Positions 1 through 5,326 of a stretch of 5,326 nucleotides of DNA are shown here, piece by piece; the first letter of the stretch is position 1; every line of letters starts with the position of its first letter. The DNA is from Sphingobacteriales bacterium (GTDB taxonomy: Bacteria > Bacteroidota > Bacteroidia > Sphingobacteriales > Sphingobacteriaceae), in assembly GCA_947478655.1 (NCBI GenBank), contig CANJWU010000092.1:1-5326 (forward strand). Direction: 5' to 3'. The notes under the pieces were generated by a model. That model ran no database searches. It was not told where the DNA came from and worked only from the letters and a program-made list of their open reading frames with translations. Made by a program: the position numbers and the translations under genes.

Positions 1-75
1 GGAACTTACTCTTCTATTTGTGTTGCATCTCCAGTAATTGTTGAATTCAATAAAAAAAATATCAATAAATCTTAA
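1..75 (+). CDS. secDF: C-terminal end of a SecF/SecDF-type protein translocase subunit (partial, 5' end outside window)
   Basis: Frame 1 is open from the window edge and reads 24 codons to a TAA at 73-75. The other two plus-strand frames stop at about 37 and 44. The peptide begins GTYSSICVASPVIVEF and ends in a short polar, lysine- and asparagine-rich tail. GTYSS followed by a hydrophobic stretch ending in a proline-containing segment is the usual C-terminus of SecF, which in Bacteroidota is normally fused to SecD as one SecDF protein. SecDF sits in the inner membrane with SecYEG and uses the proton gradient to help complete protein export. Only the end of the last membrane helix and the cytoplasmic tail are visible. 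The fused form is therefore inferred from family knowledge, and a stand-alone SecF cannot be excluded. A strong terminator follows 16 bp downstream. Confidence 0.72.
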   Translation, partial: GTYSSICVASPVIVEFNKKNINKS

Positions 76-86
76 TTGATCAATTA
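73..86. repeat. 14-bp perfect palindrome TAATTGATCAATTA at the end of secDF
   Basis: The 14 bases are identical to their reverse complement, with no spacer, and the first three are the stop codon of the preceding gene. Such a short gap-free palindrome could be a binding site for a dimeric regulator between secDF and the NADH dehydrogenase gene. AT-rich palindromes also arise by chance in AT-rich intergenic DNA. The sequence is clear but a function is not shown. Confidence 0.35.
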
Positions 87-91
87 TATTT

Positions 92-121
92 AAAAGGCCC
101 ATCTAACGATGGGCCTTTTTT
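92..121 (+). terminator. Strong intrinsic terminator after secDF
   Basis: A perfect 12-bp stem pairs AAAAGGCCCATC (92-103) with GATGGGCCTTTT (108-119) around the tetraloop TAAC (104-107). A run of six T (116-121) overlaps the 3' arm and continues past it. The GGCCCATC core gives a GC-rich stem in an otherwise AT-rich region, which is the classic Rho-independent form. It most likely ends the secDF transcript. The A run at the left foot gives only four T in the opposite direction, so it may also act weakly on the minus strand, but no minus-strand gene converges here. It ends 11 bp before the next start codon, which leaves no room for a full promoter in between. Confidence 0.93.
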
Positions 122-132
122 GATTAAAAGCT

Positions 133-1452
133 ATGGCCCTAGAAATTCCAGAAACCTCTTTTCCCCGTGTCATTGTTATTGGTGGTGGCTTTGGTGGTAT
201 TCAAGTTGCCAAAAAATTAAGAAATAAAGAGGTACAAGTACTGGTCTTAGACCAACACAATTACCATACTTTTCAACCCCTTTTATATCAAGTAGCCACG
301 GGTGGTTTGGAACCAGATTCCATTGCATTTCCATTGCGTAAAATATTTAAGCACCATCAAAATATAATTGTAAGATTGGCCAGGGTAGATTTAATTCAAC
401 CCGAAAAGAAAACGATTTTAACGAGTATTGGCGAAATTTCTTACGACTTTTTAGTGATTGCTACTGGATCTAAAACAAACTTTTTTGGCAATCAAGAAAT
501 CAAAGATAATTCGATGCCAATGAAAAGTATTCCAGAAGCATTGAATTTAAGAAGTTTGATTTTGCAAAATTTCGAAGAGGCATTGTTAAAAGATAAACCA
601 GCTGAGCAAGCACAATTAATAAATTTTGTGATTGTTGGTGGAGGTCCTACTGGCGTTGAAACAGCCGGTGCTTTAGCCGAATTAAAATTACATGTTTTAC
701 CCAATGATTATCCAGATTTAGACCTCAGTAAAATGCAGATTAATATCATAGAGCGTGCGCCTAGGTTATTAAATGGCATGTCTGAGCAGGCTTCTAAACG
801 CGCCGAAGAATTTTTAACAGAAATGGGTGTTCGAGTAAGAACAAATGATTCTGTGAAGAGCTATAATAGCTTAAACGCAACCTTAGAAAGTGGGGTGATC
901 TTAAATACTTCGAATTTAATTTGGACAGCTGGCGTAAAGGCTGCTACCATTGCTGGATTAGACAGCGATTTAACTGAAAGAGGCAGCAAATTAATAGTTG
1001 ACCAATACAATACCGTGATGGGTTACGAACATATTTTTGCCATTGGCGATGTGTGTGCGATGCCATCGGAAGACTATCCCAATGGACATCCGGGTGTGGC
1101 ACAGGCTGCCATTCAACAAGGCAAAAACCTTGCAAATAATATCATCAATATAGTAAACGATAGACCCTTAACTGCTTTTAAATATAAAGACCTTGGGGCA
1201 ATGGCCACAATAGGAAGAAACAAAGCCGTGGTCGATTTACCACTCATCAGGTTCCAGGGCGTATTTGCATGGTTTGTATGGATGTTTTTACACCTATTAT
1301 TTTTAGTAGGTTTTAGAAATAAATTAATAGTTTTAATAAATTGGATCTGGAATTACTTTAGTTACGATAACGGCACCCGATTAATTATTCGACCGTTTAG
1401 AAAAAACAAACAAGTAAGAGAAGAAGAAATTAAAATTGTGCCAAGAAATTAA
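133..1452 (+). CDS. ndh: Type II NADH:quinone oxidoreductase (NDH-2), FAD-dependent, membrane-associated
   Basis: This 439-residue protein is predicted to pass electrons from NADH to the quinone pool at the inner face of the cytoplasmic membrane without pumping ions. The N-terminal FAD site is RVIVIGGGFGG (12-22), with an acidic residue, D40, closing the second strand. Next comes the NDH-2 hallmark HNYHTFQPLLYQVATG (42-57). The second dinucleotide fold, for NADH, is GGGPTGVETAGALAE (169-183), with E207 at the end of its second strand. AIGDVCAM (303-310) is the second FAD contact. VAQAAIQQG (322-330) matches the AQxAxQ quinone-site motif. Residues 374-409 are rich in W, F and L (FAWFVWMFLHLLFLVGF) and form the C-terminal membrane anchor, followed by a basic tail. 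The length is usual for the family. ATG 133 places the FAD motif at the normal distance from the N-terminus; upstream there is only a weak AAAAG at 126-130. The gene heads a probable operon with the two genes that follow. NADPH use instead of NADH cannot be ruled out; E207 favours NADH. Confidence 0.93.
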   Translation: MALEIPETSFPRVIVIGGGFGGIQVAKKLRNKEVQVLVLDQHNYHTFQPLLYQVATGGLEPDSIAFPLRKIFKHHQNIIVRLARVDLIQPEKKTILTSIGEISYDFLVIATGSKTNFFGNQEIKDNSMPMKSIPEALNLRSLILQNFEEALLKDKPAEQAQLINFVIVGGGPTGVETAGALAELKLHVLPNDYPDLDLSKMQINIIERAPRLLNGMSEQASKRAEEFLTEMGVRVRTNDSVKSYNSLNATLESGVILNTSNLIWTAGVKAATIAGLDSDLTERGSKLIVDQYNTVMGYEHIFAIGDVCAMPSEDYPNGHPGVAQAAIQQGKNLANNIINIVNDRPLTAFKYKDLGAMATIGRNKAVVDLPLIRFQGVFAWFVWMFLHLLFLVGFRNKLIVLINWIWNYFSYDNGTRLIIRPFRKNKQVREEEIKIVPRN

Positions 1453-1458
1453 TTATAA

Positions 1459-1932
1459 ATGATCAGACGAGCAGTAATTTCGGATTGTCCAAGCATTTTA
1501 ACTTTGATTAAAGAATTGGCTGTTTTTGAAAAAGCACCAAACGAAGTAAGTGTAACATTGGCAGAAATGCAAAGCGCCGGATTTGGCGAAAACCCCGTAT
1601 GGTGGGCCTTTGTGCACGAAAATGAACACAAACAAATTGATGCATTTGCCTTATATTACATTCGCTATTCTACTTGGAAAGGAAATAGAATGTATTTAGA
1701 AGATATTTTAGTAACCGAAAATGCCAGAGGCAAAGGCATCGGCACCCTTTTAATGAATCAATTAATAGAAGAAGCTAAAACAAAAGAATTAAAGGGAATC
1801 GTATGGCAAGTGCTAGATTGGAACGAAAAAGCAATTCAATTTTATCAAAAATATGCAAGCAGTTTTGATTCAGAATGGATCAACTGTAGTTTAACAACCG
1901 AACAAATCAATTCATCAAATGCAAGTATTTAA
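1459..1932 (+). CDS. GNAT-family N-acetyltransferase, spermidine/thialysine acetyltransferase (SSAT)-like
   Basis: This 157-residue single-domain acetyltransferase is predicted to move an acetyl group from acetyl-CoA to an amine. The acetyl-CoA pyrophosphate loop (motif A) is ARGKGIGTLL (89-98), preceded by the strand MYLEDILVTE (78-87). FALYYIRYSTWKG (63-75) and VLDWNEKAIQFYQKY (118-132) closely resemble the eukaryotic SSAT and thialysine acetyltransferase group. Y129 lies where that group has its catalytic tyrosine. The end, EWINCSLTTEQ (139-149), is also typical, so the protein is essentially complete. The likely substrate is a polyamine, lysine or a lysine analogue, but it cannot be fixed from sequence. 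The gene starts 6 bp after the NDH-2 stop with no Shine-Dalgarno sequence, and its last 14 bp overlap the aspartate kinase gene. It is therefore probably cotranscribed with both, and the overlap could couple its translation to that of the kinase. Confidence 0.87.
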   Translation: MIRRAVISDCPSILTLIKELAVFEKAPNEVSVTLAEMQSAGFGENPVWWAFVHENEHKQIDAFALYYIRYSTWKGNRMYLEDILVTENARGKGIGTLLMNQLIEEAKTKELKGIVWQVLDWNEKAIQFYQKYASSFDSEWINCSLTTEQINSSNASI

Positions 1933-3178
1933 ATTTGGAGGCGCATCTGTTAAAGATGCCGAAGCAGTTAAAAACATTAGCGTTTTACTAAGTAAGCAAA
2001 GCACCAAAGAAACTGTAATGGTGGTTTCTGCCATGGCAAAAACAACTAATGCCTTAGAAGAAGTTTGCAAAAGCTTTATCAATGCTGGTGCAGATTTAAG
2101 CACAAAAGTACTTTCCATTAAACAAATGCATCTTCAAATAATCCATGATTTGTTTACAGATAATAATACCCATCTAATCAATGATATTGAAAATGTATTT
2201 GTGGAATTAGATTGGATATTAGAAGAACCGCCTCACGAAAATAATGCCTTTATTTACGATCAAATTGTATCCTTGGGAGAAATTTTATCTACAAAAATAA
2301 TTGCTGCATACCTTAATTACACAGGATTACCTTGCATTTGGGTAGATGCTAGAAGTTATATTCAAACAGATAATAATTACCAAGAAGGAAAAGTAAATTG
2401 GGAAGAAACTAGCGCATTAATTCAACAAGATTTCCCTAAATTATTATCCGAAAAAATGATAGTTACGCAAGGATTTATTGGTGGTACGTCCGAGAATTTT
2501 ACGACAACTTTAGGTCGCGAAGGTTCTGATTATTCTGCAGCCATTTTTGCAGCATGTTTAAATGCAACTTCAGTTACTATATGGAAAGATGTGGATGGCG
2601 TATTAAATGCCGATCCTAAATTATTTCCCAATACCGAAAAATTCGAACGCCTTCCTTACGCAGAAGCGCTAGAAATGACTTATTATGGTGCAACTGTTAT
2701 TCACCCTAAAACGATAAAACCCTTACAAAATAAGCTCATTCCCTTGTTTGTAAAACCATTTTTAAATCATGCTGGAACGGGCACTCATATTGGACAATTT
2801 GATCAAATGACTTATTCCATTCCAACCATTATTGTAAAAAAGGAGCAAGTTTTAATGAGTATTTCGAGTAGAGATTTTTCTTTTATTTCTGAACAAAACT
2901 TAAGTAACATATTGGGGCATTTTGCAAAAGCAAATATCAAAATTAATACCATGCAAAACTCAGCCATGACCTGGACTTGTTGCTTTGATTACCATGAAGA
3001 AAAATTAAATCAAATAATTGCCGTATTAAAACCAGATTTTAAAGTTTACTATAATGAATCGCTTTCCTTAATTACCTTAAGGCATTATAATCAAGCGAGC
3101 ATAGACGAAATCAGTAAAAACAAAGAGGTATTAATTGAACAAAGAAGTAGAAATACCGTTCAGTTAGTATTGAGATAA
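1919..3178 (+). CDS. lysC: Aspartate kinase, monofunctional, with shortened C-terminal regulatory part
   Basis: This 419-residue enzyme phosphorylates L-aspartate with ATP, the first committed step towards lysine/diaminopimelate, threonine and methionine. The kinase domain (1 to about 290) starts with KFGGAS (5-10), a variant of the usual KFGGTS. It contains DQIVSLGEILST (114-125), TLGREGSDYSAA (197-208), WKDVDGVLNADP (222-233) and ALEMTYYGATVIHPKTIKPL (250-269), all core aspartokinase motifs for substrate and ATP binding. A first ACT domain covers about 305-375. The second is only about 40 residues (379-419, from SLSLITLRHY to NTVQLVLR), clearly shorter than in Escherichia coli LysC (449 residues in total). 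No homoserine dehydrogenase domain is fused. ATG 1919 gives the canonical MQVFKFGG start and lies inside the acetyltransferase gene. The 3' end overlaps the converging carbonic anhydrase gene by 15 bp. The symbol is by function; whether lysine, threonine or both inhibit it is unknown. Confidence 0.94.
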   Translation: MQVFKFGGASVKDAEAVKNISVLLSKQSTKETVMVVSAMAKTTNALEEVCKSFINAGADLSTKVLSIKQMHLQIIHDLFTDNNTHLINDIENVFVELDWILEEPPHENNAFIYDQIVSLGEILSTKIIAAYLNYTGLPCIWVDARSYIQTDNNYQEGKVNWEETSALIQQDFPKLLSEKMIVTQGFIGGTSENFTTTLGREGSDYSAAIFAACLNATSVTIWKDVDGVLNADPKLFPNTEKFERLPYAEALEMTYYGATVIHPKTIKPLQNKLIPLFVKPFLNHAGTGTHIGQFDQMTYSIPTIIVKKEQVLMSISSRDFSFISEQNLSNILGHFAKANIKINTMQNSAMTWTCCFDYHEEKLNQIIAVLKPDFKVYYNESLSLITLRHYNQASIDEISKNKEVLIEQRSRNTVQLVLR

Positions 3179-3793
3179 ATTACCCGGTTCGTCTATCGTA
3201 GTATGTAAATCGACTAATACACCATCCGAAATATCGAATATCCAACCGTGTACCGTTAAGGATTGTTGATTTTTCCAAGCATTTTGAACAATAGATGTTT
3301 GACAAACATTTAACACTTGTTCTCTTACATTTAACTCACACATTAAATGTAAACGATCATCCGGATTAGTTAATTGATCAACTTTTTGTTGGTGTTTTTG
3401 ATAAACAGCTTTGATTTTGGCTAACCAAGCATCCATTAATCCAAATGATTGATTTTGCATGGCCGCATCTACCCCACCACAACCATAATGCCCTGTTACA
3501 ATAATGTGTTTTACTTTTAGAATTTCAACCGCATATTGAATTACCGACATGCAGTTGATATCTGAAGCAACCACTACATTCGCAATATTTCTATGAACAA
3601 ATAATTCGCCTGGTTCTAATCCAACTATTTCGTTGGCTGGCACACGACTATCAGAACAGCCAATCCATAAGTATTGCGGTGTTTGTATGCCTTTTAATCG
3701 GCTAAAAAAATCGGTACGAATACCTAATTTTTCATTTACCCAATTCTTATTATTTTGCAATAATTGAAGCAGGTCGTCGTGTGTATGTGACAT
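3164..3793 (-). CDS. can: Beta-class carbonic anhydrase
   Basis: This 209-residue cytoplasmic zinc enzyme interconverts CO2 and bicarbonate. The zinc ligands are visible as C46 in CSDSR (46-50), H102 and C105 in GHYGCGG (101-107). D48 and R50 form the conserved Asp-Arg pair of the active site. PANEIVGLEPGELFVHRNIAN (52-72) and VHGWIFDISDGVL (181-193) are further family blocks. The length is close to E. coli Can (220). There is no signal peptide, so a cytoplasmic location is inferred. The role is probably supply of bicarbonate for carboxylases and handling of metabolic CO2. The start is 5 bp after the stop of the E2 gene on the same strand, with no ribosome binding motif, so it is probably the second gene of that operon. 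Its stop lies inside the last codons of the oppositely oriented aspartate kinase gene. Confidence 0.95.
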   Translation of the reverse strand: MSHTHDDLLQLLQNNKNWVNEKLGIRTDFFSRLKGIQTPQYLWIGCSDSRVPANEIVGLEPGELFVHRNIANVVVASDINCMSVIQYAVEILKVKHIIVTGHYGCGGVDAAMQNQSFGLMDAWLAKIKAVYQKHQQKVDQLTNPDDRLHLMCELNVREQVLNVCQTSIVQNAWKNQQSLTVHGWIFDISDGVLVDLHTTIDEPGNLSQY

Positions 3794-3798
3794 CTATT

Positions 3799-5136
3799 TT
3801 ATAAAATTCTATTAGCGTCGAATGCTTCTAAGTAATCTGCAAAACGACGAACAAATTGACCACCTAATGCACCATCAACAATTCGGTGATCGTAAGAATG
3901 TGATAAGTACATTTTATGTCTGATGGCAATCATATCTCCATCTGGCGTTTCAATTACCGCTGGCATTTTTCTAATCGCACCCACTGCCATAATAGCTACT
4001 TGAGGTTGGTTGATAATAGGCGTTCCCATTACATTTCCGAAAGAACCCACATTGGTTAAAGTATAAGTTCCGCCCGAAATTTCATCTGGTGTTAATTTGT
4101 TATTTCTTGCACGATTAGCTAAATCGTTTACCACTTTAGTAATACCAATTAAATTCATTTGATCTGCATTTTTAATAACTGGAACAATTAAATTTCCAGA
4201 AGGCAATGCAGCTGCCATACCAATATTGATATTTTTTCTTTTGATAATTTGTGTTCCATTTAAAGAAACATTGATCATTGGAAAATCTTTGATTGTTTTA
4301 ACCAATGCCTCAATAAATATCGGCGTAAAAGTAATTTTCTCTCCTTCTTTTTTCTCGAAATCTTTTTTAATCTTTTCTCTCCATTTAACAATGTTAGTTA
4401 CATCTGCTTCTACAAACGAAGTAACATGAGGGGAAACATGCTTACTCATAACCATATGGTCGGCAATGAGTTTTCTCATGCGATCCATTTCTATGACTTC
4501 GTCGCCTGCTTGAACTGTTATATTTGGTGTATTGATTTTTATATCTGAAGTACTTGCTGCTACTGGAGTTGGAGCCGTTGCAATTGCCGCAGGAGCTGCT
4601 GCTACCGCAGGTGTTGGAGCAACTTGTGGCGTTCCTGCTTTTCTATTACTTAAATAATTTAATATATCATTTTTAGTTACACGACCATCGTTACCCGATC
4701 CTGCTATGCTATCTAATTCTTGTTGAGATAATCCTTCGCTAGCCGCAATGCTTTTAACCAATGGAGAATAAAATCTGTTTTCTGCATTCGAAATTCTTGG
4801 ACTTTCAGATTTTGTTTCGGTTAAGTCAATTCCTGGGATTGCAGTTGGCACAGCTACTGGAGCTTGCAGGGTTGGTGCAGCAGTAACAGCACCGGCTTCG
4901 GTTTCAATGATTGCAATTACGGCACCCACTTTTACTACATCACCTTCGTTAAATAAAGTTTTTAACAAAGTTCCTGCAACTGGAGAAGGTACTTCCGAAT
5001 CAACTTTATCGGTTGCAATTTCTAATACAGATTCATCTGCATCAATTGCATCGCCGGCAGCTTTCACCCATTTAATAATGGTTGCTTCGGCAACACTTTC
5101 ACCCATTTTTGGAAGTAGTAATTCGTATTGAGCCAT
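3799..5136 (-). CDS. 2-oxo acid dehydrogenase complex E2 component (lipoyl-bearing dihydrolipoamide acyltransferase)
   Basis: This 445-residue core subunit takes an acyl group from E1 on its swinging lipoyl arm and hands it to CoA. The domain order is clear. The lipoyl domain (about 2-77) has the lipoylated lysine K44 in ATDKVDSE (41-48). A linker (about 81-115) follows, then the peripheral subunit-binding domain (122-161: FYSPLVKSIA to TKNDILNYL). A proline- and alanine-rich flexible linker (160-195) follows, then the catalytic domain (about 213-445). HRIVDG (417-422) supplies the catalytic H417 and D421. TNVGSFGNVMGTPIINQPQ (361-379) is also typical. There is a single lipoyl domain. The TDKVDSEVPSP context and overall type suit branched-chain or generic E2 proteins of Bacteroidota, and I cannot assign pyruvate, 2-oxoglutarate or branched-chain substrate from sequence alone. 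No E1 or E3 gene is in the window. The MAQYELLLPKMGES start is canonical for the family. It leads a probable operon with the carbonic anhydrase gene, from the promoter at 5171-5201. Confidence 0.94.
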   Translation of the reverse strand: MAQYELLLPKMGESVAEATIIKWVKAAGDAIDADESVLEIATDKVDSEVPSPVAGTLLKTLFNEGDVVKVGAVIAIIETEAGAVTAAPTLQAPVAVPTAIPGIDLTETKSESPRISNAENRFYSPLVKSIAASEGLSQQELDSIAGSGNDGRVTKNDILNYLSNRKAGTPQVAPTPAVAAAPAAIATAPTPVAASTSDIKINTPNITVQAGDEVIEMDRMRKLIADHMVMSKHVSPHVTSFVEADVTNIVKWREKIKKDFEKKEGEKITFTPIFIEALVKTIKDFPMINVSLNGTQIIKRKNINIGMAAALPSGNLIVPVIKNADQMNLIGITKVVNDLANRARNNKLTPDEISGGTYTLTNVGSFGNVMGTPIINQPQVAIMAVGAIRKMPAVIETPDGDMIAIRHKMYLSHSYDHRIVDGALGGQFVRRFADYLEAFDANRIL

Positions 5137-5170
5137 AATTCTTATTTCAATAAATATTTATTTCAACGCA

Positions 5171-5201
5171 CAAAAATAATCGAATTTCGCTTATCCTTCA
5201 A
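5171..5201 (-). promoter_or_regulatory. Bacteroidota-type promoter for the E2-carbonic anhydrase operon
   Basis: Read on the minus strand, TATTTTTG (5178-5171) matches the Bacteroidota -7 consensus TAnnTTTG exactly. A TTG (5201-5199) lies 20 bases upstream, within the spacing known for the -33 element of the phylum's primary sigma factor. Transcription would start near 5164, giving an AT-rich leader of about 25-30 bases before ATG 5136. The leader has no Shine-Dalgarno sequence, only a weak AATAAG near the start, as is usual in this phylum. The placement, just after the stop of the upstream gene, fits an independent promoter. Confidence 0.62.
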
Positions 5202-5203
5202 TT

Positions 5204-5326
5204 TTAATTCTCTTTGAGGAGTCTATAAAGCATGTAAAGTGCACTAACTGCCGTTCTTTCAATGTTTTGCATTCTTTTATTTCCGAATAAAAACTTTTTG
5301 GCAAGCACCTTATTTTTACTTGCAAC
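5204..5326 (-). CDS. 3' end of an unidentified minus-strand gene (partial, start outside window)
   Basis: The minus-strand frame entering at 5326 is open for 40 codons and ends with TAA at 5206-5204. The peptide is basic and ends in a likely amphipathic helix, IERTAVSALYMLYRLLKEN. I do not recognise the family from this piece and name no function. A second minus-strand frame is also open from the edge down to a stop at 5193-5191, with a less protein-like, cysteine-containing reading. The frame choice therefore rests on composition and on the stop lying just before the E2 promoter. It is on the same strand as E2, 67 bp upstream of the E2 start, with no terminator hairpin in between, so some read-through into the E2 operon is possible. 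Confidence 0.5.
   Translation of the reverse strand, partial: VASKNKVLAKKFLFGNKRMQNIERTAVSALYMLYRLLKEN

Noticed and set aside
85..92. TATATTTA as a -7 promoter element for NDH-2
   Set aside because: It is one mismatch from TAnnTTTG, lacks a TTG about 20 bases upstream, and would start transcription inside the terminator stem. It is too weak to list as a feature.
492..704. Minus-strand open frame of 70 codons inside the NDH-2 gene
   Set aside because: It is antisense to the conserved NADH-binding region and its translation is low-complexity and not protein-like. It is a shadow of the real gene.
944..1135. Minus-strand open frame of 63 codons inside NDH-2
   Set aside because: It lies opposite the conserved GDVCAM and AQxAxQ coding region and has no independent support.
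1449..1631. Minus-strand open frame across the NDH-2/acetyltransferase junction
   Set aside because: It has no promoter or family resemblance and covers well-supported coding sequence on the other strand.
1915..2118. Minus-strand open frame antisense to the aspartate kinase start
   Set aside because: It is complementary to the conserved N-terminal kinase segment. The hydrophobic look of the translation comes from reading that sequence backwards.
4226..4429. Plus-strand open frame of 67 codons with a hydrophobic start inside the E2 gene
   Set aside because: It is antisense to the E2 catalytic domain, and the apparent membrane segment comes from Lys/Asn-rich codons read in reverse.
4552..4659. 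Low-complexity GCT/GCA/ACC-rich stretch that could look like a DNA repeat
   Set aside because: It encodes the proline- and alanine-rich flexible linker of E2, a normal feature of this family, and it is not a regular tandem repeat.
4907..5131. Plus-strand open frame of 74 codons opposite the E2 lipoyl domain
   Set aside because: It is Ser/Thr/Ala-rich and antisense to a highly conserved lipoyl domain, with no promoter or start context.
1..5326. Search for a mobile element, CRISPR array, tRNA/rRNA gene, toxin-antitoxin pair or defence system
   Set aside because: No transposase, terminal inverted repeats, spaced direct repeats or RNA gene was seen. Nearly all of the window is filled with recognisable metabolic genes of uniform AT-rich composition.

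Overview
The window looks like ordinary chromosomal DNA from a member of the phylum Bacteroidota, possibly close to the Chitinophagaceae; the family-level guess is weak. The phylum call rests on four things: AT-rich composition; start codons with no AGGAGG-type ribosome binding site; an exact TAnnTTTG promoter element with an upstream TTG on the minus strand; and proteins whose details recall Bacteroidota homologues, such as the short C-terminal part of the aspartate kinase.

Left part, plus strand. Bases 1-75 hold the last 24 codons of a gene whose GTYSS ending matches the C-terminus of SecF/SecDF protein-export subunits. A 14-bp perfect palindrome overlaps its stop codon, and a strong intrinsic terminator (92-121) follows. 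Only 11 bp later a tightly packed three-gene run begins: a type II NADH:quinone oxidoreductase (133-1452), a GNAT acetyltransferase of the spermidine/thialysine acetyltransferase type (1459-1932), and a monofunctional aspartate kinase (1919-3178). The gaps are 6 bp and then a 14-bp overlap, so the three are probably cotranscribed.

Right part, minus strand. A promoter at about 5171-5201 drives the lipoyl-carrying E2 acyltransferase of a 2-oxo acid dehydrogenase complex (5136-3799). Five bp later comes a beta-class carbonic anhydrase (3793-3164). The carbonic anhydrase and the aspartate kinase converge and overlap by 15 bp at their stop codons, with no visible terminator between them. The right edge holds the 3' end of another minus-strand gene (5326-5204) that I could not identify.

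Taken together, these are housekeeping functions: respiratory NADH oxidation, entry to the aspartate-family amino acid pathway, oxidative decarboxylation of 2-oxo acids, and CO2/bicarbonate interconversion. The pairing of a CO2-releasing complex with carbonic anhydrase makes metabolic sense but is inference. I found no mobile element, CRISPR array, RNA gene, defence system or convincing new system. The points worth a second look are small: regulatory architecture, gene overlaps and the shortened regulatory domain of the kinase.
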